The notes beneath the pieces are model-generated. The model worked only from the letters and a program-made list of their open reading frames with translations. It did no database searches and was not told where the DNA came from. Made by a program: the position numbers and the translations under genes. Positions 43,401 through 52,148 of a stretch of DNA of 64,000 nt are shown one piece after another. Position 1 is the first letter of the stretch; every line of letters begins with the position of its first letter. This stretch comes from an uncultured Bacteroidales bacterium (lineage in GTDB: Bacteria; Bacteroidota; Bacteroidia; Bacteroidales; P3), in NCBI GenBank assembly GCA_905234665.1, contig CAJOIV010000004.1, forward strand, positions 20,048 through 84,047, in the 5' to 3' direction.

Positions 43401-46400
43401 GGGTTGTCGCGGCTGGTGCCCCAGGGGGTGAACTTGAGGGGCACCTCGTACTCATAGTAGTTGTTGGTGTAGTCGCTGCCGAGACGAACGAAGAGGACGA
43501 GGTCGCCGTCGTCGATGGGGTCGGCGTCGAATTTCTTCTCGGCGTGGACGAACATCTTGAGTTTGCCGTAGTAGCGCAGGTCGTACTGGGTGCTGCGGTA
43601 GACGGCGCGGGCGTCGCCCGAGGCGAGGTCGGTGATGTCGAGCGAGAGGGCCTGCTCGTTGAGCTGGGTGTATGAGGACGAGGTGCTGTACCACTGCTCG
43701 CGCTCGATGCCGGGAGGCAGGACGTAGGGCACAGGGGCGCGGCTGCCGTTCTCCTCGATGTTGACGGTACTGATGCTGAAGGAGGTGTTGGCGCTGGAGC
43801 CTGTCGAGTAGTCGCCGGGCTGGAGGAGGTCCTCGGTATATTTGCGCCAGGTGCTGTAGACCAGTTCGAGGGTGGCGAAACGGAGGATGATGGGCTCCTC
43901 GAACTCGTTGAGGAACATGCGCATGAAGCGTATGGACTGGTAGCCGTTGAGCTTGCCGATGGTCTGGTCGGGTTCGCGGATGGGGATGCGGAACTGGTAC
44001 CATTTGCACGAGGTGGTCTGCCCGTTGGCCAGCTGCACATTGTCGGCCTCCTGGATGTCGACGATGTGGTTCTCGCCGATGACCATCTTGGCGGGGTCGA
44101 GCTCGATGACGTACTGGTAGTAGTTCTCAGACTCGCTGAGGGTGTTGTCTTTGTTGATGTCTTCGACGTTGGGATAGGAACTGGCGGCGGTGGAGTAGCC
44201 TTCGGTGTTGTCGGCGTCGACACCCGAGTTGCCCTCGGCGTTGTTGAAGTATTTGTAGCGGTCGTTGATTTTCACGTCGGCGTCGTCGTAGTCCGAGCCC
44301 CGGTAGTAATGGAAGTCGTCGCCCGAGGGGTCCTGCATGGCGTTCTGGTAGGCGCGCGAGGCTGTGCCGTGGAGGAGGGCGATCTGCTGTATGTAGTCGG
44401 CAAAGAAACTCTGCTCGTCGGCGAGGCCGTGAGTGCTGCCGAGACCGTCGTAGCCGATGTCCTGATACTTGCGGGCGCTTTCGTCGTTGTCGAAGGCGTT
44501 GACAATGGGCTGCGTAGTGGGCACACGGCCCCAGATGGTGGTGTCGACGTTGGTGATTTCGGTGCTGGTGGGGAGTCCGTTCTCAAAACTCTTGCGGCCG
44601 TCGCGGAGGATGTCCTCGCTGATGTCTCCCAGGTTGATGTAGAGCTTTCCCCCCGTGTGGTCGGGGTTGTCGATGAAGGGGTCCATGAGCCAGAATTCGA
44701 GGGTCTCGATGTTCTGGGTCTCAAAGTCGGTGTAGTCCAACTTGCGCATGATGCCCGCCCAGCGGCTCTTGGGATTGGCCAGCAGGCCGTCGGCGGTGAG
44801 ACCCGCGCTGAACTGCGAGGGGGCCACGTCGTAGTTGTAGGGGCCGCGCTCCTCGGGATAATAGGCCAGGTTGAGTTCGTAGATGGTGGTCAGGTCGCCT
44901 GCGGCCAACTCCTTGTTGGGGAAGACCTCCTGCTCGGCGATGCGGCGGGCGTATGGGTAGGAACGGTCATCGTCGGTGATGTTTCTGGGGCTGTCGCTGC
45001 TATAGAAGAGGTTGTCGATGCGGTACCATGCCAGGCGGGCGCGGTTGAAGCCATAGGCCAGGCCCGAGCCGGGCTGCGTCTCGGGGAACATGGGCATGGC
45101 CAGACGGAAGTCCTGCGGGGTGGAGGCCAGGTGCCAGTAGGTGGTGCCCTTGAGGTCGATGCCGCTCTCGGCACCCTCGAAGTCGTCGATGTAGGTCACG
45201 CTGCCTTCATCGCCGCTCTTGGGCGAGGCCAGTCCCGGGATGAATTGGGCAAACTCGGCGGTGAGGCTCAGGTTGGAGGGAGCCTTGGTGCTGATGCCCG
45301 GGAGCATGTCGACAAACTTGGTAATCCACGGTGCTTCGTGGCGGTAGGTGAGGTCGACTCCCCAGATGCTGTTGCTGGTGGGCTCCTCGCCGAAGTTGTT
45401 CTTCTGGGTGAGGGGCTTCTCGTAGAGGTTCATGAAGGTGGCGCCGACGTTGAAGTCGGGGTTGAACTCGTAGTTGATATGGGCGCCCATCATGCGCTTG
45501 GTCATCATGCTGAAGGAGTTGTTCTCGCTGCTGACGCTGATGGGTGTGCCGGAGGAGAGGATGCTCTCGTTGATGATGCGCACGGTGCCCATGGTGTAGT
45601 CAACGGTGTAGTCGACATTCTCTATCAAGGGCATGCCGCCGGCGGTGACGGTCACCGAGCCGGGGGTGACGCTGTAGCCGAGGGAGATCTCGCCGCTCAC
45701 GGTGCTGCTGTAGTAGCCTTCGAGGTAGAACTTGTTCTTGTCGGCATACTGCTGTGCCAGGGCCCGCGTCATGGTGTAGAGCGAGTCGAAGCAGTACTGC
45801 TTGGCAAAGTCGTCGTCGCCCAGCAGGGTGCGGAGGTCTTTGCCGAAAGGCTCGACATAAGGGAAGAAGATACGTCCCGTGGAGGCCTGGATTGTGCCGC
45901 CTTTGTAGGCCGCGCTGTCGAACCAGTCGAAGACTCCGTCGGGGGCGAAATAGCTCTGCGAGGCGTCCATGCGGTCGAGGCCGAAGAGTTCGATGAGGGG
46001 GATGCCCTCGCGGGGCCCGTTGGTGAAGTAGCCGATGCCCACGCCGCCCTCGGGACTCTCGTAGAGGACGTTGAGGCGGAATTTCTCACGCCCGATCTGG
46101 GTGCTCTTCAGGAAGTAGACGTTCTTCATCATGAGGCGCCAGAGCGGACTGCGGGTGTCGACGCCGGTGCCCTTGATAAGCTTCACCACCAGGGTGTTGG
46201 GGTCGTTCACGCCATCGGTGGTCAACTCGCCCACCTGGTAGACTGTCGTGTCGCCGATGACCTGGTACTGGAAGGCCACGGCAAGCACCTGGTCGGCACT
46301 CAGCGGCTGGCTGAGGGTGATGAATCCCATCTGCGCGTTGTAGGTGTACTCGTTGCTGTTGAGCAGGCGAGCGCTCTCGACCTTCTCGTAGTCGGTGCCG

Positions 46401-47527
46401 GCGGTGAAGCCGAGGCTCTGCATGTAGGAGGTGATATTGTTGACGCTGCGTATGGCGGCGGGGTTCATTACGTTGAGAAGGTTGTTGCTGCGGTTGGTGG
46501 GCTTCTCCGACATGCCGCCTATGAGCTGCTCGCTGTAGGGATTGTTCTCGCCAAGGTCGGTGAGGGCAAGGATGTTGCGGTTCTGCGTGACGGCCGCGCC
46601 CACGTTGGTGCGCCAGACCTCCAGACGGATAATCTTGATGTTGGTGTTGGGCGTCGGCAGGGTGGCCATGGCCTTGTTGTAGTTGTCGTAGAAGTACTGC
46701 GCGATGAAGTAGTGGCGGTTCTCTTCGTACTCGTCGGCCCTGATTTGGAACTCGCGCTGCGACGCCCCTCCCTGCACCTGCATGTTCTCGGTGCTGGTGT
46801 TCTTCTGCGAGATGACCGCATCGACGGTCAGTTTGCCGAACTTCAGTTTGCTGTGGAAGCCGAAGAGTTGCTGGCTGCCCTGGATGAGGGTGGTGTTGAG
46901 GGGGAAGGAGATGTCGGCGGCCTCGAAGAGTTGGAGGATGTCGTCCTCTTTGCCCTCGTACTTGAGCTTGATTTTGTTCTCGAAGTCGAAGGTGGCCTGG
47001 GTGTTCCAGTTGATGTCGGTGTTGATGAGGTCGCCGATTTTCACGTTGAGGCTCACCTGGATATTCTCGTCGAAGTCGAAGGTGGTGACGCTGCGCCGGT
47101 TGGCGTCGAGCGAGGGGTCGTTGCGGTAGTTGTTGACTATCTGGAAGGTGAGGTCGGCGCTGCCCGAGGGGTTGATGCTGATGTCGGGGATAGACAGCAG
47201 GGCGTCGACCTTCTTGCTTATCTCGCTGAATCCGGGAATCTTGTCGAGGAGTCCGCCTTTGGATGCCGAGGTGTCGCCCGTGGAGGTCTTCTCTTTCCAG
47301 TATTGCTGCATGAGCTGGTCCATCTGCCAGTTCTGGTACTCCTCGAAGGTCATGTACTGCCGTTCGATGACCATGTCGCCCACACGGGTGACCTTGGTGT
47401 AGCTGTTGCTTTGGGGGTCGTACTCCACGGTGGTGGTGACGTCGCTTTGCGCCATGGCCGTCTGTCCCGCTGCCACAAGGAACAGTAGCATCAGCGTTCG
47501 CGCCAGTCTATGGAGTAATTCACGCAT
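40421..47527 (-). CDS. sprA: type IX secretion outer-membrane translocon SprA (Sov)
   Basis: 2368-aa giant outer-membrane barrel that forms the protein-conducting pore of the type IX secretion system. Signal peptide LMLLFLVAAGQTAMAQ; repeated SprA blocks including DFEGAESGIDLKGTTYWHLA, NPKSRWAGIMRKLDYTDFE and the C-terminal barrel strands ending GGITIRFSF. Length is typical of the family (about 2300-2500). The gene is intact. Its presence implies that proteins with C-terminal T9SS signals are exported by this organism. ruvA lies 24 bp upstream and a TPR protein 47 bp downstream. Confidence 0.96.
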   Translation of the reverse strand: MRELLHRLARTLMLLFLVAAGQTAMAQSDVTTTVEYDPQSNSYTKVTRVGDMVIERQYMTFEEYQNWQMDQLMQQYWKEKTSTGDTSASKGGLLDKIPGFSEISKKVDALLSIPDISINPSGSADLTFQIVNNYRNDPSLDANRRSVTTFDFDENIQVSLNVKIGDLINTDINWNTQATFDFENKIKLKYEGKEDDILQLFEAADISFPLNTTLIQGSQQLFGFHSKLKFGKLTVDAVISQKNTSTENMQVQGGASQREFQIRADEYEENRHYFIAQYFYDNYNKAMATLPTPNTNIKIIRLEVWRTNVGAAVTQNRNILALTDLGENNPYSEQLIGGMSEKPTNRSNNLLNVMNPAAIRSVNNITSYMQSLGFTAGTDYEKVESARLLNSNEYTYNAQMGFITLSQPLSADQVLAVAFQYQVIGDTTVYQVGELTTDGVNDPNTLVVKLIKGTGVDTRSPLWRLMMKNVYFLKSTQIGREKFRLNVLYESPEGGVGIGYFTNGPREGIPLIELFGLDRMDASQSYFAPDGVFDWFDSAAYKGGTIQASTGRIFFPYVEPFGKDLRTLLGDDDFAKQYCFDSLYTMTRALAQQYADKNKFYLEGYYSSTVSGEISLGYSVTPGSVTVTAGGMPLIENVDYTVDYTMGTVRIINESILSSGTPISVSSENNSFSMMTKRMMGAHINYEFNPDFNVGATFMNLYEKPLTQKNNFGEEPTSNSIWGVDLTYRHEAPWITKFVDMLPGISTKAPSNLSLTAEFAQFIPGLASPKSGDEGSVTYIDDFEGAESGIDLKGTTYWHLASTPQDFRLAMPMFPETQPGSGLAYGFNRARLAWYRIDNLFYSSDSPRNITDDDRSYPYARRIAEQEVFPNKELAAGDLTTIYELNLAYYPEERGPYNYDVAPSQFSAGLTADGLLANPKSRWAGIMRKLDYTDFETQNIETLEFWLMDPFIDNPDHTGGKLYINLGDISEDILRDGRKSFENGLPTSTEITNVDTTIWGRVPTTQPIVNAFDNDESARKYQDIGYDGLGSTHGLADEQSFFADYIQQIALLHGTASRAYQNAMQDPSGDDFHYYRGSDYDDADVKINDRYKYFNNAEGNSGVDADNTEGYSTAASSYPNVEDINKDNTLSESENYYQYVIELDPAKMVIGENHIVDIQEADNVQLANGQTTSCKWYQFRIPIREPDQTIGKLNGYQSIRFMRMFLNEFEEPIILRFATLELVYSTWRKYTEDLLQPGDYSTGSSANTSFSISTVNIEENGSRAPVPYVLPPGIEREQWYSTSSSYTQLNEQALSLDITDLASGDARAVYRSTQYDLRYYGKLKMFVHAEKKFDADPIDDGDLVLFVRLGSDYTNNYYEYEVPLKFTPWGTSRDNPTAIWPEENNVEIDLTKLVDIKTNRNKKIRSGDLDYSSALLYSEYVGNNKYTILGTPNLGKVKVIMVGVRNPKKERLDDGNDMLPKSCIVWLNELRLADFNNRGGWAAMALARTNLADLGNLSLYGSYRTAGFGNLEEKLTALELVNTLQLQSTLDLELGKFLPEDWGMRIPFYLDYNKQIGSPEYNPLDPDVKLKDDIRTYQTKEERDSIRLMTQEHKTTTNITLTNIRKERVGKASLKPHFYDIENFTLSYAYSRERSSDDEIDHYNKDQHRGSIAYAYTPRDPGLFAPFASTRSKLLNNKNMKLIKDFNLYYKPKNVTFSTEIFRDYEETLLRNKGAALVIIKPTYFKQFTWKREYGLQYDLSRSIHLQYNATANARIDEPVGRIDASGTSDSIWNSFSRGGTMQNFQQTFNIQWDLPINKLPYLDFLRIPLTYRTTYSFMGTTQALMAQGSVLNSNTQFQATATATMQTLYNKFKLIKNAQARKNPPTQKKDPKRMSNRERQQYMQDSIARAKNPDSVRRAETAAFLREVGYFGIRLLTGLRTLTANYNVTTGAILPGYMGTASILGMDPDHGWTPGPGFIFGQTDGTVDRLRDDFLLSVDSLMNRAHENSVNRILSIQASFEPIRDMKIDLTCSQNYSSREEYYYKYVSLSDMVEGPLSYMMTGSYTTTTWSASTAFTNPDELYARFLENRHIVADRLAAANPDPRCDEQVRDTMSGEYFPYGYSANQQSVLLTSFLATYLGNDAASTGFTPFLGFPLPNWSVNYTGLNKIQFLKKWFNNISLSHRYTSTYTIGNYYTDAAIAGIRNYEYGAETVINNTEDFIPPVSMEMLQISEQFNPLIRLSVSMVNSFQLNFSLQKNRTLALSFSNNQLTETTRDGITFGGGYRFKDVAFDIKVADEIKHLKSDIVLQLNLTYNSNKTNIRKINQNLSQITSGSEVWMAEISGEYALSTTLTLRLFFQTNINTPYISNSYPNSTTKGGITIRFSF

Positions 47528-47550
47528 TCAAGCAATCACACATTCACACA
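47525..47550 (-). repeat. octamer repeat (CACATTCA) in the ruvA-sprA gap
   Basis: Short run of CACATTCA-type 8-bp units (two clear copies plus flanks) covering the whole gap between ruvA and sprA. Confidence 0.65.
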
Positions 47551-47551
47551 T

Positions 47552-48124
47552 TCATAGTTTCTTCAGCGCCTCCTTGATGAGGGTTTCCACGGGCAGGGTG
47601 CCGTCCATGGGCTGCAGCACCTTGTCGGCCGCCGCCTTGGGGAAGCCCAGCATGACGAGGGCGCTGAGGGCCTCTTCCTTGCTCTGGCTGACAGTTGTGA
47701 GTATCCCGTCGGCGGCCATGCCGGTGCCCGATACTTTGTCGTGCAGTTCCAGCACGATGCGTTGGGCGGTCTTGGCCCCGACGCCTTTCACCCGCTGCAT
47801 CTTCTTGGCATCCTGCGAGGCGATGGCTCCCTGCAGCTCTTCGGGACTGAGGGAGCTGAGTATCATGCGCGCCGTGGCAGACCCCACGCCGTTGACGCCG
47901 ATGAGGAGACGGAACATCTCGCGCTCGTCGGGCGTGGCGAAACCATAGAGCAGGTGGGCGTCCTCGCGGACGACCTCATGCACCCACAGGCGCACCTCTT
48001 GCAGGTGCTCGATGGCACTGTATGTGTTGAGGCTGATTTCCATCAGGTAGCCCACGCCGCCGCAGTCGATGACGGCGTTGGTGGGGGTGATTGTGGCCAG
48101 CCGGCCTGAGATATATTCGTACAT
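47552..48124 (-). CDS. ruvA: Holliday junction branch migration protein RuvA
   Basis: 190-aa subunit that binds four-way junctions and loads RuvB. N-terminal OB domain (MYEYISGRLATITPTNAVID), two helix-hairpin-helix motifs (LLIGVNGVGSATARMIL and VKGVGAKTAQRIVLEL) and a C-terminal RuvB-binding three-helix domain (ALVMLGFPKAAADKVL). Normal length. It stands next to sprA, an arrangement found in many Bacteroidota. Confidence 0.96.
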   Translation of the reverse strand: MYEYISGRLATITPTNAVIDCGGVGYLMEISLNTYSAIEHLQEVRLWVHEVVREDAHLLYGFATPDEREMFRLLIGVNGVGSATARMILSSLSPEELQGAIASQDAKKMQRVKGVGAKTAQRIVLELHDKVSGTGMAADGILTTVSQSKEEALSALVMLGFPKAAADKVLQPMDGTLPVETLIKEALKKL

Positions 48125-48125
48125 A

Positions 48126-48160
48126 ACTTCTTAGCTCTTAGTTCTTACTTCTTACTTCTC
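48126..48160 (-). repeat. heptamer tandem repeat (TCTTACT/TCTTAGT type)
   Basis: Five 7-bp units between the frameshifted lipoprotein gene and ruvA. Confidence 0.8.
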
Positions 48161-49509
48161 AGTTTGGATAACTGTAGCCGATGCCAATGGCGGGAGAGTC
48201 GTCCTGCAGGTGGAAATCGCCCGCCAGCGGGGCGACAAAACGGGGGTCTTCGTCCCACTCGCCTCCACGCACGATGCTGTGCGTCACGGTGGCGGTGGCT
48301 TCTTCGGCGCGGTCGTCAAGGTCGATGAGCATCTCGCCGTCAGCGCGGTTGCCATAGACGATGCAGTCAGCAATGGTGGCCCGCATGGGATAAAGGTAGC
48401 GAGTCCCCTGGTAGTTGAGGTAGTTGGTGATGATGACGGCGGGCATCTTGCGCGTCTCATAGCGCCAGTAGTTGGCAAAGGTGCACCGGTTGTAGTGATA
48501 GCGGCCGCCATACTGCATCACCGTGGTGGCCGACCCGCAGTTGGTGACCAGCAGGTTGTTGCCCACGATATAGGCCGTCTGGCCCATGAGGCCGACGTGC
48601 GACTGGTTGCGTATCTGCGTGTTGCTGATGCGGAGGGTCGGGTTGGCGTTGGCACAGCTGTCGACAAGGATGCCCACAAATCCGTTCTCGATGACGGCGT
48701 GTTCTATCTCGCTGTTCCACGACCCTTTGGATATCCAGATATGTCCCCACTGGCCGGGGAGGGAGTCGTACCAGCCGTCGTGGCGCACCGAGGTGAAGAG
48801 TACGGGCTGTTCGGCAGTGCCCTGCACTTTGAGGGTGGCGCTGTCGTAGACCCACAGGACGGCGTCGTTATGGAAATAGAGTTCGTCGCCCTCGGTGAGG
48901 GTGAGGGTGTTGCGCGAGTCGACCACCGCGTAGCCGAGGATGACGTGCGGCAGGTCGTGCCGCCAGCCCGCGCAGTCGATGACGCTGTAGGCATAGGGGC
49001 GGCCGTACATGTCGATGACAGGGGTGCCGTCGGCATAGTGGATGGTGTCGGTGGGCACGTGGTAGACGGCGTTGCGGCCATAGGCCGTGAGGGGCAGCCG
49101 CTGGATGTTGGAGGCGGTGAGGCGGAAGAGGATTGCGTCCTCTATCAGGAACGGCTCTGGTTCGCAAGCGTGGGGGACAGCTATCTGCTCCTGAAGGCAA
49201 CTCGACATGACGTGCCACCATCGAAGTGTCGCCGTCCACATTGAGGCGGAACCGCGAGGCATGGTCTTGGGCGAGGGTGACTTCGGCGATGCGCACCCCC
49301 TCGGAACCACGGTTGTAGACCTTCACCTGTCGCGTGGTGGTGCCCATGTGGGTGAAGACCGTGTCGAAGGCCAGCGTGTCGGCCGAGAAGGTGAGCTGCG
49401 CATCGTCCGACGCAATGAACTCATACTCCTTTTGGCAAGCGCAAAAGAGCACAAGCATGGCCGTCATGACCATGGCTCCTCCTGTCCGGATTATCCTCTC
49501 TGTCATCAT
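48159..49509 (-). pseudogene. right-handed beta-helix lipoprotein, frameshifted
   Basis: Two overlapping frames together make one protein. The N-terminal part starts at 49509 with a lipobox (LVLFCACQ) and runs through SADTLAFDTVFTHMGTTTRQ to LNVDGDTSMVARHVELPSG. It then leaves frame near 49170-49200, where the -1/+2 frame takes over with EPFLIEDAIL and a parallel beta-helix domain (GHIWISKGSWNSEIEHAVIE, RISNTQIRNQS) to the stop at 48159. This is a common Bacteroidota surface lipoprotein of ~430-480 aa. The break may be a true mutation or an assembly error; a few codons may also be missing at the junction. Confidence 0.75.
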
Positions 49510-49551
49510 CTGTACAATCGTATAATCTACAATAACGCCGTTCCCTTTATA

Positions 49552-50856
49552 TTATTTCGTGTAGAGGTCAAAAATTTCGTTCATCCGCTTCAGGCAGACG
49601 GGGCAGAAGGGGGCGAAGTCGCGCATCATGCAGCGCATGGTGGGGCGGTAGAGCCCTTTGGGGCGGTAGCCTGCCCCTTCGTATACCCCTAAGGGTCCGC
49701 ATTCTCCGCGGGGAACCGACGCGTCGGCAGGGGTGGGGACCGGGACTCCTTGGGGGAGCATCGAGGCCCACTTGCTCTCAAAATCCACCAGCGAGGTGAT
49801 GTTGGGTTCGGGCGGCTCGTGCTCCAAGGGGTGGCAGTCGCCGTAGCTGAGGTTCTCGTCGACATACTCGTCGGCCAGGCCGCCGATGGAGTGGCCCAGC
49901 TCGTGGGGCAGCACCATGGGCGCCATTTTGTTGAGGGTGCTCATGGCGTAGAAGTTGTAGATGCCGCCGCCACCGTATTTGTCGGTATTGGCCATGATGA
50001 TGATGTGGTCGCAGGGAATCCAGCCGATGGCGTTGTGCAGCTGGAAGAGTTTCTCGGTCATCAGGTAGCGGTCGGAGCCGAAGGTGTTGAAACTGGCACC
50101 CACGAGGCTCTCGACAAAGAGCCCCTTGTTGGGGTCGGTGATGCCTGACTCCTGGCCCGTGAGGGGGATGCCCCAGACGTTGAAGTCCTTGCGGCGCGAG
50201 CGGAACGGCTCCTGCGAGAGCAGGTAGTCGCAGTAGGTGTTGAGGTCGCGCCGCATCTTGAGGGTGTCGGCAGGGCCGTAGCCCTCGGGGACGATGATCA
50301 CGTCTATCTTCTTGTGCACGTCTCCATTGTAGAGCAACTTGAGAGGCTTGGGGCCGGAGAGGAGAGTGGATCTCAGGTGGTGGACTTCCAATGCCTTCCG
50401 GGGGTTGAACAGGCTGCTGTCCTGCAGGTGGAAACGGTTGTCGTCGCCCCGGCGTTCGAAGAGGATGTAGGCCGTCTTCTGGGGCCAGGGGAGGCGCACC
50501 ACCTCCTCGAAGGAGGCACTCGCACTGTCGCCCTGCGGCGTGTCGCGGTACTCATGGAAGAGCGAGTTGTAGCAACGGCTGTAGAGGAGGGTGCCGGTGG
50601 CGGAGTCGCGGAGGGAGACGCGGTAGGCTCCGTTGTCGAAAGGGTCAATCAGCTGGGTGAGGGATCCCGACCAGGTGGGGATGAAATCGAACCCACGCTC
50701 GTATATCGTGTCGGCGGCGCGGGTGCCGATGCGGAGATAGTTGAGGCGGAGGGTGGCATCGGTGAACCATTTGGAGAAACGGACGTTCTGAGCCTCCAAA
50801 TGGCTGAACGAAAGCAGCGTCAACGCCGCCCAAAGGAGTATGTGGTGTCTGTTCAT
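49552..50856 (-). CDS. M64 family metallopeptidase, secreted
   Basis: 434-aa protein with a signal peptide (LLWAALTLLSFSHLEAQ), an N-terminal beta-rich domain and an M64 peptidase domain (IgA peptidase family) carrying HELGHSIGGLADEY, whose HELGH and following Asp/Glu are the zinc site. IIVPEGY and NVWGIPLTGQESG are typical family blocks. Conserved cysteines near the end (CGPLG, CMMRDFAPFCPVC) probably form disulfides. It is divergent from the Sua5-type gene. The substrate is unknown; immunoglobulin cleavage is known only for few members. Confidence 0.88.
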   Translation of the reverse strand: MNRHHILLWAALTLLSFSHLEAQNVRFSKWFTDATLRLNYLRIGTRAADTIYERGFDFIPTWSGSLTQLIDPFDNGAYRVSLRDSATGTLLYSRCYNSLFHEYRDTPQGDSASASFEEVVRLPWPQKTAYILFERRGDDNRFHLQDSSLFNPRKALEVHHLRSTLLSGPKPLKLLYNGDVHKKIDVIIVPEGYGPADTLKMRRDLNTYCDYLLSQEPFRSRRKDFNVWGIPLTGQESGITDPNKGLFVESLVGASFNTFGSDRYLMTEKLFQLHNAIGWIPCDHIIIMANTDKYGGGGIYNFYAMSTLNKMAPMVLPHELGHSIGGLADEYVDENLSYGDCHPLEHEPPEPNITSLVDFESKWASMLPQGVPVPTPADASVPRGECGPLGVYEGAGYRPKGLYRPTMRCMMRDFAPFCPVCLKRMNEIFDLYTK

Positions 50857-50923
50857 AATATTGGAAAACGGCGTTTTGCGCGTTATAGTATAAAAAAAGT
50901 CCTGCTATGTGCAAAAAAGTTCG

Positions 50924-50931
50924 TACTTTTG
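50924..50931 (+). promoter_or_regulatory. -7 box TACTTTTG of the Sua5-type gene
   Basis: TAnnTTTG match only 9 bp before ATG 50941. The expected start site is 50937-50940, so the mRNA should be nearly leaderless. Confidence 0.6.
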
Positions 50932-50940
50932 CACGCTCTT

Positions 50941-51561
50941 ATGATTACAAGAATATACCCCGACAACCCCAATGCCCGCGAAGTGAGGCGGGTGGCCGAC
51001 ACGCTGAATGGCGGCGGCATCGTCGTCGTGCCGACCGATACCCTCTATGCCTTTGCCTGCAGCATGGAGTTCAAGAAGTCGGTCGAGGTCATCGCCCGTC
51101 TCAAGGGCTTCTCGCTCAAGAAGGCGCGCTACTCGATGCTCTGCAGCTCGCTGAGTATGGCCTCGGAATACGTGCGGCCCATGGACAAGGACACCTACGC
51201 CCTGCTGCGCGACTGTCTGCCAGGCCCCTACACCTTCATCATGGACGCCAACAACAACGTGCCGCGCAACTATCTCAACCCCAACAAGACCATCGGCGTG
51301 CGCGTGCCAGGCAACACTATCCTCCAGGCCATCGTCGAGGCTGTGGGCTGTCCGCTGATAGGCACCTCAGTACGCACCGTCGACGATGACCGCGAGGTCG
51401 AGTACATCACCGACCCCGAACTCATCCACGAGGCCTTCGGCAACCAGGTGGACATCGTGGTCGACGGCGGCATCGGCGAGGACGAGCCCTCCACGGTCAT
51501 CGACTGCTCCGACGGACAGATGAAGCTCATCCGCCAGGGCAAAGGCCCGGCCATTCTTTGA
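50941..51561 (+). CDS. Sua5/YciO/YrdC family protein (threonylcarbamoyl-AMP synthase-like)
   Basis: 206-aa protein of the fold that makes threonylcarbamoyl-adenylate for the t6A tRNA modification. Family motifs: GGIVVVPTDTLYAFAC, KGFSLKKARYSMLC and PGPYTFIMDANNNVPR, then IGVRVPGNTI and GTSVRT. SMLCSSLS and the short C-terminus place it nearer the YciO branch than TsaC, so the t6A role is not certain. ATG 50941 is the start; frames extending further upstream cross the promoter. A holin-like gene follows after 27 bp. Confidence 0.85.
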   Translation: MITRIYPDNPNAREVRRVADTLNGGGIVVVPTDTLYAFACSMEFKKSVEVIARLKGFSLKKARYSMLCSSLSMASEYVRPMDKDTYALLRDCLPGPYTFIMDANNNVPRNYLNPNKTIGVRVPGNTILQAIVEAVGCPLIGTSVRTVDDDREVEYITDPELIHEAFGNQVDIVVDGGIGEDEPSTVIDCSDGQMKLIRQGKGPAIL

Positions 51562-51588
51562 CATAACCCTTAAAACCATACACCCCCT

Positions 51589-52062
51589 GTGAGACTCACA
51601 TTCACTAACAAACCCAGTTTTTATTCCGGCCCGTGGGGCTTCCTGGCCCAGGTGGTGGTGATGACCCTCGCCACCCTGCTGGCCACCTGGATACTGCCCG
51701 GCGTGACCATCGACAGCGTCGGCGCAGCCGTGATTACCGCCATCGTGATTGCCCTCCTCAACAGCTTCATCCGCCCCATCCTCATCGTGCTGACACTTCC
51801 CTTCACCATCTTCAGCATGGGCCTTTTCATCTTCATCATCAACGCGTTCATCATTATGATGGCGGCTGGGTTGGTCGACAAGTTCCATGTCAATGGGTTC
51901 GGGAGCGCACTCCTCTTCAGCCTCCTGCTGACATTATTCAACTACCTGCTGGAAATCCCCAACCGCATCACCCGCCGACCGAAATATAAAGACTCTCCCC
52001 AAAGCCCCGGAGCCGACTCCGACGGCTTCTCCCCCTACGAAGAAATCTCCGACGAAGAATGA
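51589..52062 (+). CDS. phage holin family (DUF360-like) membrane protein
   Basis: 157 aa from a GTG start. Four hydrophobic segments, including VVVMTLATLLATWILPG, AAVITAIVIALLNSFIRPI, IFSMGLFIFIINAFIIMM and ALLFSLLLTLFNYLLEI, match the Phage_holin_4_2 family. Despite the name these are chromosomal inner-membrane proteins of unknown function in many bacteria. The C-terminal tail is acidic and Pro/Ser-rich. Confidence 0.85.
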   Translation: MRLTFTNKPSFYSGPWGFLAQVVVMTLATLLATWILPGVTIDSVGAAVITAIVIALLNSFIRPILIVLTLPFTIFSMGLFIFIINAFIIMMAAGLVDKFHVNGFGSALLFSLLLTLFNYLLEIPNRITRRPKYKDSPQSPGADSDGFSPYEEISDEE

Positions 52063-52090
52063 ATGTGTAAATGTGTAAATGCTTGAGTGG
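52063..52090 (+). repeat. octamer repeat (AATGTGTA) after the holin-like gene
   Basis: Three AATGTGTA-type 8-bp units directly after the stop codon at 52062. Confidence 0.65.
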
Positions 52091-52098
52091 CTCCCACC

Positions 52099-52146
52099 CA
52101 CTCCTCCCCTAAGTTAGGGGAGGTGGCCCAAAGGGCCGGAGGAGTG
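52099..52146. repeat. palindromic repeat element, copy 6 (48-bp core form)
   Basis: Outer arms CACTCCTCC / GGAGGAGTG, core CTCCCCTAAGTTAGGGGAG and a GGCCCAAAGGGCC hairpin. It differs from copy 4 at only two positions. Confidence 0.9.
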
Positions 52147-52148
52147 TG

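Noticed and set aside
44066..47488. 1140-codon open frame on the plus strand opposite sprA
   Set aside because: Val/Gly/Glu-rich translation typical of the antisense of a GC-rich gene; sprA on the other strand is a full-length known protein.
51589..52062. Prophage indicated by the holin-family gene
   Set aside because: This family is a common chromosomal membrane protein; no capsid, tail, integrase or other phage genes are near.
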